A stretch of 64,000 bases of DNA from positions 1-64,000 of the forward strand of contig CAKPEF010000006.1 of assembly GCA_934149305.1 (NCBI GenBank). Direction: 5' to 3'. Position numbers and translations under genes: made by a program. Position 1 is the first letter of the stretch. The number at the start of each line of letters is the position of its first letter. The notes under the pieces are model-generated. The model ran no database searches. It saw only the letters and a list, made by a program, of their open reading frames with translations, and was not told the origin of the DNA. The DNA comes from an uncultured Clostridia bacterium (GTDB taxonomy: Bacteria > Bacillota > Clostridia > TANB77 > UBA1234). Shown piece after piece: positions 33,838 to 43,288 of this stretch.

Positions 33838-34680
33838 TTATTTGTTATTTTCTACTTCTAACCAGGTTTTATATACTTCTGATTTTGTTATTCCCTTTTC
33901 TTTTGCAACTAATTTCATTGCTTCTTTTTTATCTACTCCTTGTGAAATGTATTTTTTCATCAATTCTTCTACACTTTCTTCACTTGGTAGTTCTTCTTCT
34001 TTTTCTTTTCCCTCAAGCACTATTACAAACTCGCCTTTTATATTTTCATCGTTATAATACTCATTTGCTTCATCTAATGTAAATCTCAAAAACTCTTCAT
34101 GAATTTTGGTTATTTCTCTTGCCAAAACAACTCTTCTATCTCCGCCAAATGTTTCTCTTAAATCTTCTAGAGTTCTTTTTAGTTTATGTGGTGCTTCATA
34201 AAATAGCATTGTTCTTGTTTCGCTTTTTAAGAATTCTAATCTTTCTTTTCTACATCTTTTATTTATTGACAAAAATCCCTCAAACGCGAACTTAGTCGTA
34301 TCAAATCCTGAAGCTATGAGTCCTTGTACGAATGCGACTGCACCTGGAATCGGTATTATTTCAATTTCATTTTCAATGCAAGCTCTTACCAAATCTTCTC
34401 CTGGATCTGATATTGCAGGTGTTCCCGCGTCCGAAACTAAGGCTAGTACTTTTCCATCGTTTAGCATATTTATTATGTGATTTACTTTTACTCCCTCATT
34501 GTGTCTATAAAAACTTATAAGTGGCTTTTGTATTTCAAAATGATTTAAAAGTTTTAATGTTTTTCTTGTATCTTCTGCTAATATAGTATCGACTTCTTTT
34601 AATATTCTTAATGCTCTAAGTGTTATATCTTCTAGATTTCCAATTGGAGTTGCTACTAAATATAATTTTCCTCTTTCCAT
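33838..34680 (-). CDS. rsmI: 16S rRNA (cytidine-1402-2'-O)-methyltransferase RsmI
   Basis: 280 aa, usual length. It has the tetrapyrrole-methylase fold: LYLVATPIGNLEDITLRAL, LAEDTRKTLKLLNHF, LVSDAGTPAISDPGEDLV, IPGAVAFVQGLIASG, TMLFYEAPHKL and GEFVIVLEG, with a C-terminal helical extension. It methylates C1402 in the ribosomal P site. Start ATG after AAGGAG. Gene order with holB, yaaT and trmN6 matches Bacillota genomes. Confidence 0.95.
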   Translation of the reverse strand: MERGKLYLVATPIGNLEDITLRALRILKEVDTILAEDTRKTLKLLNHFEIQKPLISFYRHNEGVKVNHIINMLNDGKVLALVSDAGTPAISDPGEDLVRACIENEIEIIPIPGAVAFVQGLIASGFDTTKFAFEGFLSINKRCRKERLEFLKSETRTMLFYEAPHKLKRTLEDLRETFGGDRRVVLAREITKIHEEFLRFTLDEANEYYNDENIKGEFVIVLEGKEKEEELPSEESVEELMKKYISQGVDKKEAMKLVAKEKGITKSEVYKTWLEVENNK

Positions 34681-34703
34681 TATCTTTCTCCTTATTTCAT
34701 ATT

Positions 34704-34835
34704 GGTTGTGCTCACTGACTATGATATTTTTTCACTTTATTTTAGTGTATTGCTTCAATTAGTTTTATGGAGCACTCTGTGCTCCGCTACTTTTTGCAAC
34801 CGTTTTATATTTTTCATAAATTAGTCTACACTACC
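34704..34835. repeat. interspersed repeat family, copy 4 (full length)
   Basis: ~132 bp. On the minus strand it starts GGTAGTGTAGACTAATTTAT and ends GTGAGCACAACC, with core GTAGCGGAGCACAGAGTGCT. It fills the gap between trmN6 and rsmI and overlaps the trmN6 stop region. Confidence 0.65.
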
Positions 34836-35572
34836 TTCATATTATATATTTTAAATATTTCTTCTGTGTATTCTCCATCTTTTTCATAAACACAAAGTGG
34901 ATTCTCAAATTTTAAAAAAGCTCGTCCGCTTCTTGAACCCTCTATTAACACTAGGTTTGGTGCACTATCTTTATTCGGTTGTACAAACCTTATTCTTTTT
35001 GGCTCTATTTTATATTTTCTCATATAATAAAATATGTCCACTAATCTTTCTGGCCTATGCACCATATAAAAGTTACCACCAGATTTTAAAAGTCTAGCTG
35101 ATTCTTTTATTATATCTTCAATCGTGCAAAGCACCTCATGCCTTGCTATTGTAAGTGCATTTTCCTCGTTTATTATGCCACTACCTTTGGCTTTATAAGG
35201 TGGGTTTACAGTTATTGCATCGATCGTTCCTGATTCAAATTCTTCTTTTAAATCTTTAAGATTTTTATTTATGATTGTTATTTTTTCTTCGAGTTCATTT
35301 AACTCTATACTTCTCTTTGCCATCTCTGCAACTTCTTCTTGCACTTCTACTTCATAAATTTTTTTGAAATTCTTTACTTTTTCTGTTAGTAATAATGCTA
35401 CCACACCATTCCCTGAACACAAGTCTATAATTTTATCTGCTTTTTTCATATTTTTTGCGAAGTCTGAAAGTAGTACTGCATCTATTCCAAAACAGAATCC
35501 TTTTTCATTTTGAATTATTTTTAGTCCATTTAATTGTAAATCATCAATTCTTTCACCGTTTTTTAGTTCCAT
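34826..35572 (-). CDS. TrmN6-like tRNA (adenine-N6)-methyltransferase
   Basis: 248 aa. It has a Rossmann methyltransferase core: IIDLCSGNGVVALLL (motif I), VTVNPPYKA (NPPY catalytic motif of N6-adenine methyltransferases), and an N-terminal GERIDDL / GFCFGIDAVLLSDF signature of the YabB/TrmN6 family (substrate A37 of tRNA-Val in E. coli). ATG at 35572 follows AAAGGAG. Its 3' end abuts repeat copy 4. Confidence 0.9.
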   Translation of the reverse strand: MELKNGERIDDLQLNGLKIIQNEKGFCFGIDAVLLSDFAKNMKKADKIIDLCSGNGVVALLLTEKVKNFKKIYEVEVQEEVAEMAKRSIELNELEEKITIINKNLKDLKEEFESGTIDAITVNPPYKAKGSGIINEENALTIARHEVLCTIEDIIKESARLLKSGGNFYMVHRPERLVDIFYYMRKYKIEPKRIRFVQPNKDSAPNLVLIEGSRSGRAFLKFENPLCVYEKDGEYTEEIFKIYNMKVV

Positions 35573-35614
35573 AAAAACTCCTTTTTCATATAATACAATA
35601 AAGGATGTGATATA

Positions 35615-35764
35615 ATGAAACACCATCACCCAAATTTGAATTTCAATTGCTTAAATAATATATATCGTTCTTTATTTGATGTTGAACACTTTCTAAATTG
35701 TTGTGCTGAAGCTAGAAAAGTAAAACGAACATATACATTATTTAAACAATGGAAACACCATTAG
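35615..35764 (+). CDS. small hypothetical His/Asn-rich protein
   Basis: 49 aa. A divergent small frame between trmN6 and the ferredoxin gene. It starts MKHHHPNLNFNCLNNIY after AAGGATGTG and ends YTLFKQWKHH. No family recognised. Support is the ribosome-binding site, the balanced amino-acid composition and the isolated gap. It may still be chance. Confidence 0.45.
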   Translation: MKHHHPNLNFNCLNNIYRSLFDVEHFLNCCAEARKVKRTYTLFKQWKHH

Positions 35765-35778
35765 TTAAGAAGAAAAAC

Positions 35779-35815
35779 GAGGCAGGAAAATATTATTTCT
35801 AACTTTCCATGCCTC
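35779..35815 (-). terminator. terminator of the ferredoxin gene
   Basis: GAGGCAGGAAA / TTTCCATGCCTC imperfect stem; on the minus strand it is followed by GTTTTTCTTC, 16 bp after the ferredoxin stop. Confidence 0.7.
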
Positions 35816-35830
35816 AAATTTTATACACTT

Positions 35831-36001
35831 TTACGCTTGTTCTGGTGCTCCAACTGGGCATGTTCCTGCACATGCTCCACACTCAATGCATTCGTCTGCA
35901 TTTATACAATATTTTGTATCTTCTTCATGTATTGCTGAAACCGGGCAAGCTTCTGCACATGCTCCACATTTAATACAAGCATCTGATATTTGATATGCCA
36001 T
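35831..36001 (-). CDS. 2[4Fe-4S] ferredoxin
   Basis: 56 aa, the standard clostridial ferredoxin size. Two CxxCxxCxxxCP clusters: CIKCGACAEACP and CIECGACAGTCP. Low-potential electron carrier in the cytoplasm. A very strong GGAGGTG precedes the ATG. It sits within the yaaT/trmN6 group and has its own terminator. Confidence 0.96.
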   Translation of the reverse strand: MAYQISDACIKCGACAEACPVSAIHEEDTKYCINADECIECGACAGTCPVGAPEQA

Positions 36002-36022
36002 TCTAATTCACCTCCTTCGTAA

Positions 36023-36919
36023 TTATATATCTTCTCTTTTAAATCCTTCTTCTAATGCTTTTAGCTCTTTCATGTTCACTTCTTCATCTTGTCTTTCTCT
36101 GCGTTTGCCAGCCTTTAATACTTCTATTTCTTCATTTTTGAAACTCTTTTTTATGAAAGATCCATCTTTTTCTATTTTTACTTTTATTATTTCTCTAAGC
36201 ACTTCAACCTCTTCAACTGTCCCCTTACCCTCTGGTGTTTTTACAATTGAGCCAACTGATGGAAGTCTTGATAATTTTTCTTCGTATACTTCTTGCTCAT
36301 GTTTTAAACAGCACATAAGTCTTCCACATACACCAGATATTTTGGTTGGATTTAAAGATAGTCCTTGTTCCTTTGCCATTTTTATAGACACCGGATTTAA
36401 ATCCCCTAAATGATTACAACAGCAAAGTTCTCTTCCGCACATGCCATAGCCACCTAGCATTTTAACTTCATCTCTAACACCGATTTGTCTAAGTTCAATT
36501 CTTGTTTTGTATATTGCTGCTAAATCTTTTACCAAGTCTCTAAAATCGATTCTCCCATCTGCTGTAAAATAGAACAATAACTTTGTTCCATCAAATGTGT
36601 ATTCAACATCTACTAATTTCATATCTAGATTATGTTCTTGAATCTTTTTTTCACATACAGCATATGCTTCTTTTGATTTCTTTTCGTTTTCTTCGTATCT
36701 TTTTATGTCTTCTTCTGTAGCAAGTCTAATTACATCTTTTAGTGGTGCTACTATTTTTGAATCATCTATGATTCTATTTGCAATTGCCACTTCTCCTAGC
36801 TCCACTCCTCTAGCCGTTTCAACTATTGCACTTTGGCCTTTTTCAAATTCAATATCACATGGATTAAAAAAATAAATCTTTCCTAATTTTTTAAATCTTA
36901 TGCCTACTATCTTTTTCAT
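36023..36919 (-). CDS. yaaT: YaaT/PSP1-domain protein (RicT)
   Basis: 298 aa. The PSP1 domain covers the core, with the family cysteine motifs GYGMCGRELCCCNHLGD and GVCGRLMCCLKHE. In Bacillus subtilis it is part of the RicA-RicF-RicT complex, which binds iron-sulfur clusters and affects RNase Y processing and sporulation. Start after AGGAGG. Between holB and a ferredoxin gene. Confidence 0.93.
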   Translation of the reverse strand: MKKIVGIRFKKLGKIYFFNPCDIEFEKGQSAIVETARGVELGEVAIANRIIDDSKIVAPLKDVIRLATEEDIKRYEENEKKSKEAYAVCEKKIQEHNLDMKLVDVEYTFDGTKLLFYFTADGRIDFRDLVKDLAAIYKTRIELRQIGVRDEVKMLGGYGMCGRELCCCNHLGDLNPVSIKMAKEQGLSLNPTKISGVCGRLMCCLKHEQEVYEEKLSRLPSVGSIVKTPEGKGTVEEVEVLREIIKVKIEKDGSFIKKSFKNEEIEVLKAGKRRERQDEEVNMKELKALEEGFKREDI

Positions 36920-36933
36920 AACTTCCTCCTAAT

Positions 36934-37803
36934 TTAAAAACAAATTTGTAAAATCATATTATCTAACGCCAAATCCAAATTTGCATTTCTTTGTATGTTT
37001 TTGTTTGTCTCATTTACGATACTTATTATTTCAACATATTTTTCTATATCTGTTTTTAAATTTTTATAACAAACAAGATTTACAGCCTCTAATATATCGC
37101 CAATACTGGCTTTTAAGTTTTTATCACTTTTAATTTTTTCAACTTCTCTATTTATATTCAAGAAATTTTTGGTTTTAAATGCTTTTACTATCTCTACAGC
37201 AATATTTATATAATTATTATCTGCAAGTTCCATAGCTCTTCCTACGCTACCTGCCGCATACTGTATTATCTCTTTTGAATAATCCTCTCCGAGTATTTTT
37301 TGTATTTCATTTTCTTTTAGATTAGAAAATTCAATTGCTACAACTCTTGATTTTATTGTTCCAAGCAATCTTTCTTTGCTTGATGTAATTAAAATAATTG
37401 TTGCATATGTTGGTGGCTCTTCTAGTATTTTTAGTAATGCGTTTTGTGCACTATCGTTCATTAAATCTGCATCATCTATTATAAAGCATTTTCTTTTTGA
37501 TATAGTAGGCTTTAGGTAAATCTCTTTTGCCATCTCTCTTATTTGATCAACCTTTATTATGTTTTTTTCTGGCTGTATTATTTTAAAATCGCTATTGTTA
37601 AAAAAGGTGTTGCATGATATACATTTGCCGCATGCTAAACCATCATTATTTTGCATACACATAATACTTTTTATAAATTCTATTGCAACTAGTTTTTTTC
37701 CAATACCTGATTTGCCACAAAATAAATATGCATGACCAACTTTTTCTGCTTTAACTAGATTTTTTAATTTTTCTCTAATCTTTTCATGTCCTACTATTTC
37801 CAT
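36934..37803 (-). CDS. holB: DNA polymerase III delta-prime subunit
   Basis: 289 aa. Clamp-loader AAA+ protein: Walker A-like CGKSGIGKKLV, zinc cysteines CMQNNDGLACGKCISC, DADLMNDSAQNALLKILEEP and sensor-1 TSSKERLLGTIKSR. It is part of the sliding clamp loader. The ATG follows GGGAGT and lies 10 bp after lepB. Confidence 0.92.
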   Translation of the reverse strand: MEIVGHEKIREKLKNLVKAEKVGHAYLFCGKSGIGKKLVAIEFIKSIMCMQNNDGLACGKCISCNTFFNNSDFKIIQPEKNIIKVDQIREMAKEIYLKPTISKRKCFIIDDADLMNDSAQNALLKILEEPPTYATIILITSSKERLLGTIKSRVVAIEFSNLKENEIQKILGEDYSKEIIQYAAGSVGRAMELADNNYINIAVEIVKAFKTKNFLNINREVEKIKSDKNLKASIGDILEAVNLVCYKNLKTDIEKYVEIISIVNETNKNIQRNANLDLALDNMILQICF

Positions 37804-37812
37804 ACATACTCC

Positions 37813-38457
37813 CTATTTATCGATTTTTCCCAAAGCACTAAGTGGCCATATTCTATAAACAACACGTCCTTCTACCTTATCTAGTGGAATACAACCAAAT
37901 TCTCTACTATCGCAAGAACCGCTTCTATTGTCTCCCATTACGAATATATATCCCTCTGGCACATCGACATCATAAAAATCTCCTCTTCTAGGTGTTTCTA
38001 TGCCATTTAAGTATACTTCTTCTAATTCTTTATCATTTACATACACTTTGCCGTTTTCTATATAGACATGGTCTCCACCAATTCCTATTACTCTTTTTAT
38101 GTAGCTAGTCTTGCCTATTTCTAGTACATCATGAATTATAAATTCTTTTGCATTTCTTGGCTTTGAATATGTGCCAACGCCATCTACTGTATTTTCAGGT
38201 CTTTCAAATGTTATTATGTCTCCTCTATATATTGGCAAACCAAATGTCCTAACAGTTCTATTTATAAGGACTCTTTCTTTATCTAGTATTGTAGGAGTCA
38301 TTGAAGTTTGACTAACTAAACTTGGTGTAAAAATAAAATATTTTATAGTAATTGCTAATACAAATGCTATAATTATGCAGAAAAACCAATCAACTATTTC
38401 TCTTGGTACTGATTTTTCCTTTTGAATTCTTTCATCTTTTATATTTATTTCTTTCAT
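37813..38457 (-). CDS. lepB: signal peptidase I
   Basis: 214 aa. One N-terminal membrane helix (WFFCIIIAFVLAITIKYF). Catalytic Ser in QTSMTPT and catalytic Lys in SYIKRVIGIGGD, then the conserved FVMGDNRSGSCDSREFG box. It cleaves secretory signal peptides outside the membrane. ATG at 38457 follows GAGGTGATT. Confidence 0.95.
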   Translation of the reverse strand: MKEINIKDERIQKEKSVPREIVDWFFCIIIAFVLAITIKYFIFTPSLVSQTSMTPTILDKERVLINRTVRTFGLPIYRGDIITFERPENTVDGVGTYSKPRNAKEFIIHDVLEIGKTSYIKRVIGIGGDHVYIENGKVYVNDKELEEVYLNGIETPRRGDFYDVDVPEGYIFVMGDNRSGSCDSREFGCIPLDKVEGRVVYRIWPLSALGKIDK

Positions 38458-38560
38458 TAGTATAATCACCTCAAAGCCTATTATATCGCACTTATTTAAT
38501 ATATTCAACATAAAATATGAGTTTTTTGAGCCACAGATGTCGGTTTGTTACTGTTTTCAT

Positions 38561-38605
38561 AAAAATAGGTCAGCTATTTTTATCAAATTTAGCTGACCTA
38601 TTTTT
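38561..38605 (-). terminator. terminator of the walRK-like operon
   Basis: AATAGGTCAGCTA / TAGCTGACCTATT stem followed by T-runs on both strands, directly after the kinase stop. Confidence 0.85.
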
Positions 38606-40456
38606 TTACTTATCTTTTGAATTTTTTTCTTTAAAAGTTGGAACTTTTATAACCACTTCTGTTCCTTTACCAACTTCGCTCTTTATGTCTATACTGCCAC
38701 CATTTTCTTCGATTATTTCTTTTGCTATTGGAAGTCCAAGTCCTGTACCACCCATTTCTCTTGAACGAGCCTTATCTACTCTATAAAATCTCTCAAATAC
38801 TCTTGGCAAATCTTCTTTCGGTATGCCTATTCCATTATCTATTATTTTTATATAGGCATCATCATGCACTGCACCTACATATACTTTTATGCTTCCATTT
38901 TCAGGAGTATACTTTATGCTATTTGTCAAAATATTTGTTATTACCTGCTCTATTCCATCTCTGTCACCATAAACATCTGGAACATTTGATGTAACATAGC
39001 ACTCTACCAATTGTCCTTTCTTTTCAGCCTGTATCTTATGCTTATCACAAACTTGCTTTGTTAATTCTTTTATATCAAATCTTATTCTATTCCATGCAAC
39101 TTTTTTATAATCAAATTTTGTAAGTTGTAATAAATCACTTACTAATCTTGTCATTCTGTTTGCTTCTGTTAAAATTACCCCCAAAAATTTCTTTTTGCTT
39201 TCTTCATCTAACTCATCTTGGTCTAATAGTGTTTCTGAATATGTTTTTATTGAAGTTATCGGCGTTTTTAATTCGTGTGACACATTTGCCACAAATTCTT
39301 TTCTCATGTCATCTAGCTTTGCTTGTTTTGTCATATCTTGTATTACAACAACGATTCCATTTGGTCTTTCCTTTTCATCTCTAAATGGTGCAAAAAAGAA
39401 GTTTAATACTTTATCGTTTACATTTATCATCTCTTCGCTTGAAGTCCAATCTTCTAGGTATATTATTTTTTCCATGTTTATGTCTATTTTTAATTTTTTA
39501 AATATATCTTCAAATGTTCTTTCTCCTTTTATACCAAGCATTTTCTTTGCAATCAAGTTAGCGTGAACCAATCTTCCGTTTAAATTAAATGCAAGCACGC
39601 CATCTGTCAAATGCATAAGTATTGTTTCTAATTTGCTCTTTTCTGTTGAAATTTCGTTCATGCTATTTTGAATTTGTGATGCCATTAAGTTAAATGTATC
39701 TATTAGTTTTGAAATTTCATATCCGACTGCTTTTTTCTCTGATAATGTTATATACGAAATGTTTCCTTCTGCAATCATCTCGGCTTTGTTTGTTAGAACC
39801 TCTATCGGCTTTGTTATATCTCTTGCTATTATTCCTATTATAATCAAGGTCACCGCTACCATTATTAGTATCATTCCAACAAATATAAGCCTTATTTGTG
39901 TCATTTCTCTTTTTATATAGTCTTTGCTTTGCATTACTATTATATAATGGTTTTCGTTATCCGATATTTCCTCATCTATCACATATATAAACCAATAGTA
40001 GTCCCCTTTTTCATCGTTATATGAAGCATATGCCTCTTTTTTTTCACCAGCATTTTTTATTGCTTCTATTACGCCTTCTTTTATGTCGTATTTTTCTCCA
40101 GTAATAATATCTTTAAATTCTTCATCTACTATCATTCCTGAACGACTCTTACTATTTATTGAAAAGTAAATAGTAAAATTATCGTATATTTTTTCTATTA
40201 CTTGCTTATAATCTTTTTCTTGCTTTGGTCCTTGTATTAAGTTAATATCAAACATTTGATTTTGGTCAGCCTCTAGCTTTATCGTTTTTATATTAAGCCC
40301 AAAACCAGCAATCGTATTTACCATTTCTTCTATAAAACCTTTGTAATATATTTCTTCTATTTTTACCATTGATATTATTCCCATACCCAATAGTATTACA
40401 GAAATAAGTATTGAAAATATTACTATTAACCTTAATTGCAAACTTTTAAAAAACAT
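38606..40456 (-). CDS. WalK/PhoR-like sensor histidine kinase
   Basis: 616 aa. TM1 (~9-30), an extracytoplasmic domain (~31-175), TM2 (~180-205), HAMP, PAS (SKLETILMHLTDGVLAFNL region), HisKA with FVANVSHELKTPITSIKTYS (His ~391), and HATPase with NILTNSIKYTPE, IIDNGIGIPKEDL and GGTGLGLPIAKEI. It phosphorylates the response regulator encoded just upstream. ATG at 40456 follows AAAGGAG. By analogy with WalK it senses envelope or cell-wall state; an M23 peptidase gene lies beyond the regulator. Confidence 0.9.
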   Translation of the reverse strand: MFFKSLQLRLIVIFSILISVILLGMGIISMVKIEEIYYKGFIEEMVNTIAGFGLNIKTIKLEADQNQMFDINLIQGPKQEKDYKQVIEKIYDNFTIYFSINSKSRSGMIVDEEFKDIITGEKYDIKEGVIEAIKNAGEKKEAYASYNDEKGDYYWFIYVIDEEISDNENHYIIVMQSKDYIKREMTQIRLIFVGMILIMVAVTLIIIGIIARDITKPIEVLTNKAEMIAEGNISYITLSEKKAVGYEISKLIDTFNLMASQIQNSMNEISTEKSKLETILMHLTDGVLAFNLNGRLVHANLIAKKMLGIKGERTFEDIFKKLKIDINMEKIIYLEDWTSSEEMINVNDKVLNFFFAPFRDEKERPNGIVVVIQDMTKQAKLDDMRKEFVANVSHELKTPITSIKTYSETLLDQDELDEESKKKFLGVILTEANRMTRLVSDLLQLTKFDYKKVAWNRIRFDIKELTKQVCDKHKIQAEKKGQLVECYVTSNVPDVYGDRDGIEQVITNILTNSIKYTPENGSIKVYVGAVHDDAYIKIIDNGIGIPKEDLPRVFERFYRVDKARSREMGGTGLGLPIAKEIIEENGGSIDIKSEVGKGTEVVIKVPTFKEKNSKDK

Positions 40457-40578
40457 TTCGTTTCTCCTTTTATCATTATGATTGTATTTATTTTTATAAA
40501 AAATGAGTAAATGCATAATATTTTCGCATTTACCCAAATTCTTGATTTATTATACATTTATATACTTTGACAATTATT

Positions 40579-41298
40579 TTAAGAAACATTAAAATAATAT
40601 CCTATTCCTCTTTTTGTTGCAAGAAGTTCTGGCATACTTGGATTTTGCTCTATTTTTTCTCTTATTCTTCTTATTGTAACATCTACTGTTCTAACATCTC
40701 CAAAGTATTCATATCCCCATACTTTTTCTAACAATTCTTCTCTTGAAAATACTTGTCCTTTTTGTGTTGCTAAGAATTTTAGAAGTTCAAATTCTCTAAG
40801 TGTAAGTTCTACGTTTTTTCCGCTAATTTTAGCTTCATATTTATAAGTGTCTAATACTAAAGGTCCAAAAACTAATGTTGAGTTTTTATTTTCTCCATTT
40901 TCTGTTGTCATGCCCTTTATAGACATTTCGATTCCTTCCCATTTTCTAAGGTTGGCTTTCACCCTTGCGATAACTTCTCTTACGCTAAATGGCTTTGTTA
41001 TATAATCATCTGCACCTAATTCTAAACCTATTACTTTGTCTACTACATCCTCTTTTGCCGTAACCATTATTATAGGTATATTTGTTGATTGTCTAATTGT
41101 TTTGCAAACCGAAAAGCCATCAGTTTTTGGTAGCATTACATCTAATAAAACTAAATCTGGTTTTTCTTTTTGATACACAGAAATAGCCTCTTCTCCATCG
41201 TAAGCCACAACTGTATCATAGCCCTCTCTTTTTAGATTGTGATTTAGTATATCCACAATAGCCTTTTCATCATCGACAATTAAAATCTTCTTACCCAT
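40579..41298 (-). CDS. WalR/PhoB-like OmpR-family response regulator
   Basis: 239 aa. The receiver has ILIVDDEKAI, phospho-Asp in LVLLDVMLPKTDG (~53) and Lys in ADDYITKPFS. The C-terminal winged helix ends RTVDVTIRRIREKIEQ and GIGYYF. It binds DNA as part of the two-component system with the kinase at 38606-40456. Start after AGGAGGGTG. Confidence 0.93.
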   Translation of the reverse strand: MGKKILIVDDEKAIVDILNHNLKREGYDTVVAYDGEEAISVYQKEKPDLVLLDVMLPKTDGFSVCKTIRQSTNIPIIMVTAKEDVVDKVIGLELGADDYITKPFSVREVIARVKANLRKWEGIEMSIKGMTTENGENKNSTLVFGPLVLDTYKYEAKISGKNVELTLREFELLKFLATQKGQVFSREELLEKVWGYEYFGDVRTVDVTIRRIREKIEQNPSMPELLATKRGIGYYFNVS

Positions 41299-41408
41299 TA
41301 TCTTAACACCCTCCTACGGATACAACAATTTTACTTCTTTTATTATCTATTATTCGTTTCAAAATGTCAATGTTAATTTTTCCCTTTCACTTTTTTAAGT
41401 AATAAAAT

Positions 41409-41452
41409 GAAGCCCAAGTTATTAAACACATATTTAATAGCTTAGGCTTTTT
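41409..41452 (-). terminator. terminator of the M23 peptidase gene
   Basis: AAGCCCAAGTTATTAAA pairs imperfectly with TTTAATAGCTTAGGCTT next to the stop at 41453. Confidence 0.65.
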
Positions 41453-42472
41453 TTACTTATTATATACAAACACTTCTGGATCAAGTGTTTTTCCTTCGTA
41501 TCTTACTTCTAGGTGTACATGAGGTCCTGTTGATCTTCCTGTACTTCCAACATATGCGATAACATCACCTTGAGTAACTTCATCTCCTACATCTGCCACT
41601 AACTTACTGCAATGTGCATAATATGTTTCGTAGCCACCACTATGTTGAACTTTTATTAAATATCCATAGTTTCCACACCAAGCAGAATATGTAACTACAC
41701 CACTTTCTGATGCATGTATCGGTGTGCCAGTTGCAACACCTATATCTAATCCATAATGGTATCCCATCGAACGCCAACCATATTTTGATGTTATGATTCC
41801 ATTTTCAACAGGTTTTTGAAAATCTAAATCTACCAATGAATTCTTTAATGCTTCTAACACTTCTTTTGAAACAGACTTTGATGATGCAGTTTTTACACGC
41901 TTGCTAATTATTTCGTCATTAGCTTTTTGTAACGGTTTCATTATATCTGCAACAGCAACCTCTATATCTGAGACACTCTCATATTCTTGTAGTATTTTTT
42001 CTACTACTTCTGCTTCTGTTTGTTTGGTGAATTTTTTTTGTTGTTCGTTTATATTATTTACCATCGTTTCGGCATCTTCTTTGCTTTCTACGATACACTT
42101 TTCTTCATCGCCAACTTTTACGGCATATACTTTGTAATAAACATCACAACAATCTTTTATGTATGCATAAACTTCTGTGTCTGTAAGATTTATTTCTTTT
42201 TTCACAAGCATAAGTTCATAATCAATTTTAGAATTTAATGTTACATATGCCACATTGTCAGCATCTCCATTTAATACAAAGTTATTTATGGCTTTTTCCA
42301 TGCCAACTTTGCTTGCTATATACCCCTTTTCTTCGCCATCTACATACACCTTGTAAACAGGTTTATATGTAACAAACATTATTGCTGCGACAGCCGAGAT
42401 ACCTAATAATACAGACATTGTTACCTTTGTTATTACGTTTATTAATATCTTTTTTCTTCCCGATATCCTCAA
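41453..42472 (-). CDS. membrane-anchored M23 peptidase (LytM/NlpD-type)
   Basis: ~339 aa. One N-terminal membrane helix (VTMSVLLGISAVAAIMFV), a ~170-residue coiled/helical linker, then the M23 domain: GYHYGLDIGVATGTPIHA (HxxxD zinc ligands), YGYLIKVQHSGGYETYYAHCS and STGPHVHLEV (HxH). It cleaves peptidoglycan cross-bridges. The position beside a WalRK-like system fits WalR-regulated cell-wall hydrolases. The start is uncertain: TTG at 42472 is 12 bp after AAAAGGAG, while TTG at 42484 touches it. Confidence 0.85.
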   Translation of the reverse strand: MRISGRKKILINVITKVTMSVLLGISAVAAIMFVTYKPVYKVYVDGEEKGYIASKVGMEKAINNFVLNGDADNVAYVTLNSKIDYELMLVKKEINLTDTEVYAYIKDCCDVYYKVYAVKVGDEEKCIVESKEDAETMVNNINEQQKKFTKQTEAEVVEKILQEYESVSDIEVAVADIMKPLQKANDEIISKRVKTASSKSVSKEVLEALKNSLVDLDFQKPVENGIITSKYGWRSMGYHYGLDIGVATGTPIHASESGVVTYSAWCGNYGYLIKVQHSGGYETYYAHCSKLVADVGDEVTQGDVIAYVGSTGRSTGPHVHLEVRYEGKTLDPEVFVYNK

Positions 42473-42722
42473 GAAAGACTTCAACTCCTTTTCAATTTAA
42501 ATGTTATCTTTCGTTTTAACAAACACATTTTACTATATTAAATATTTTAAATCAAATTTTTTGAGGTTCTTATTCTTTTATTCTTGTTTTTTATTTCATT
42601 TTAATATTGATTTTCTTCGCTTTTTGCTCTTTATCGCCTTTTTTCTTTGTTTTTTAATCATATATCATAGCTTTTGTTAGATATTTAAAGATTTTAATAG
42701 TATAGTAGTGATAATTCTCACT

Positions 42723-43205
42723 TTATTTTCTTCCAGCAAATATATCATTATATTTTTTCAAAATTTCATAGTCAGTATAGCACATCTCATTTTCTATCAT
42801 TGCCCCGCCTACCAAAAATACTTCTACATTATCTGCATCTTTTAAATTAACTATATAGTTATTTTCTATGTTTCTTATCTCTAACAAATCGCATAATGTA
42901 TTACCATTTGTTTTAAAGTTTAATAAATAATATTCTTGATCGTCTTTATAATATGCCGCTAATCCTGGATAATCGTTTAAGTTTTGTAATGGAGCTCCTA
43001 ATATATTTTCTATGTTTTCATCTTCAAAAATTTTTAGTCCTGTTACAGCATTTTTTACTTCTTCTACTTCATTATATATTTTTGCAACTTTTGTTTCTAT
43101 GATTGTGTCTCTCGCATTATATATTGAAAAACCTGCAATTAGTACCATCATAACTATTGTAATAACCATTTGAATCATTGTGATTCCCTTATTATTTTTT
43201 TTCAT
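42723..43205 (-). CDS. type IV pseudopilin-like protein
   Basis: 160 aa. Prepilin N-terminus MKKNNKG then ITMIQMVITIVMMVLIAG; position 5 is Gln rather than Glu. The small globular part contains GAPLQNLNDYPGLAAYYKDD. GGAGG precedes the ATG at 43205. It is adjacent to another pseudopilin (43289-43801), separated by repeat copy 5. No assembly ATPase is next to it; the CpaF system at 28-31 kb is the only candidate in the window. Confidence 0.7.
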   Translation of the reverse strand: MKKNNKGITMIQMVITIVMMVLIAGFSIYNARDTIIETKVAKIYNEVEEVKNAVTGLKIFEDENIENILGAPLQNLNDYPGLAAYYKDDQEYYLLNFKTNGNTLCDLLEIRNIENNYIVNLKDADNVEVFLVGGAMIENEMCYTDYEILKKYNDIFAGRK

Positions 43206-43227
43206 ATTTTCCTCCACAATAATTATA

Positions 43228-43285
43228 GGTTGTGTTTACTATATTTTATAAAACTTATATTTTTTATAAATTAGTTTACACTGCC
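43228..43285. repeat. interspersed repeat family, copy 5 (short form)
   Basis: 58 bp. Minus-strand start GGCAGTGTAAACTAATTTAT and end TAGTAAACACAACC. Its two halves are imperfect inverted repeats of each other, so this is the family reduced to its ends. It lies between the two pseudopilin genes. Confidence 0.6.
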
Positions 43286-43288
43286 TAA

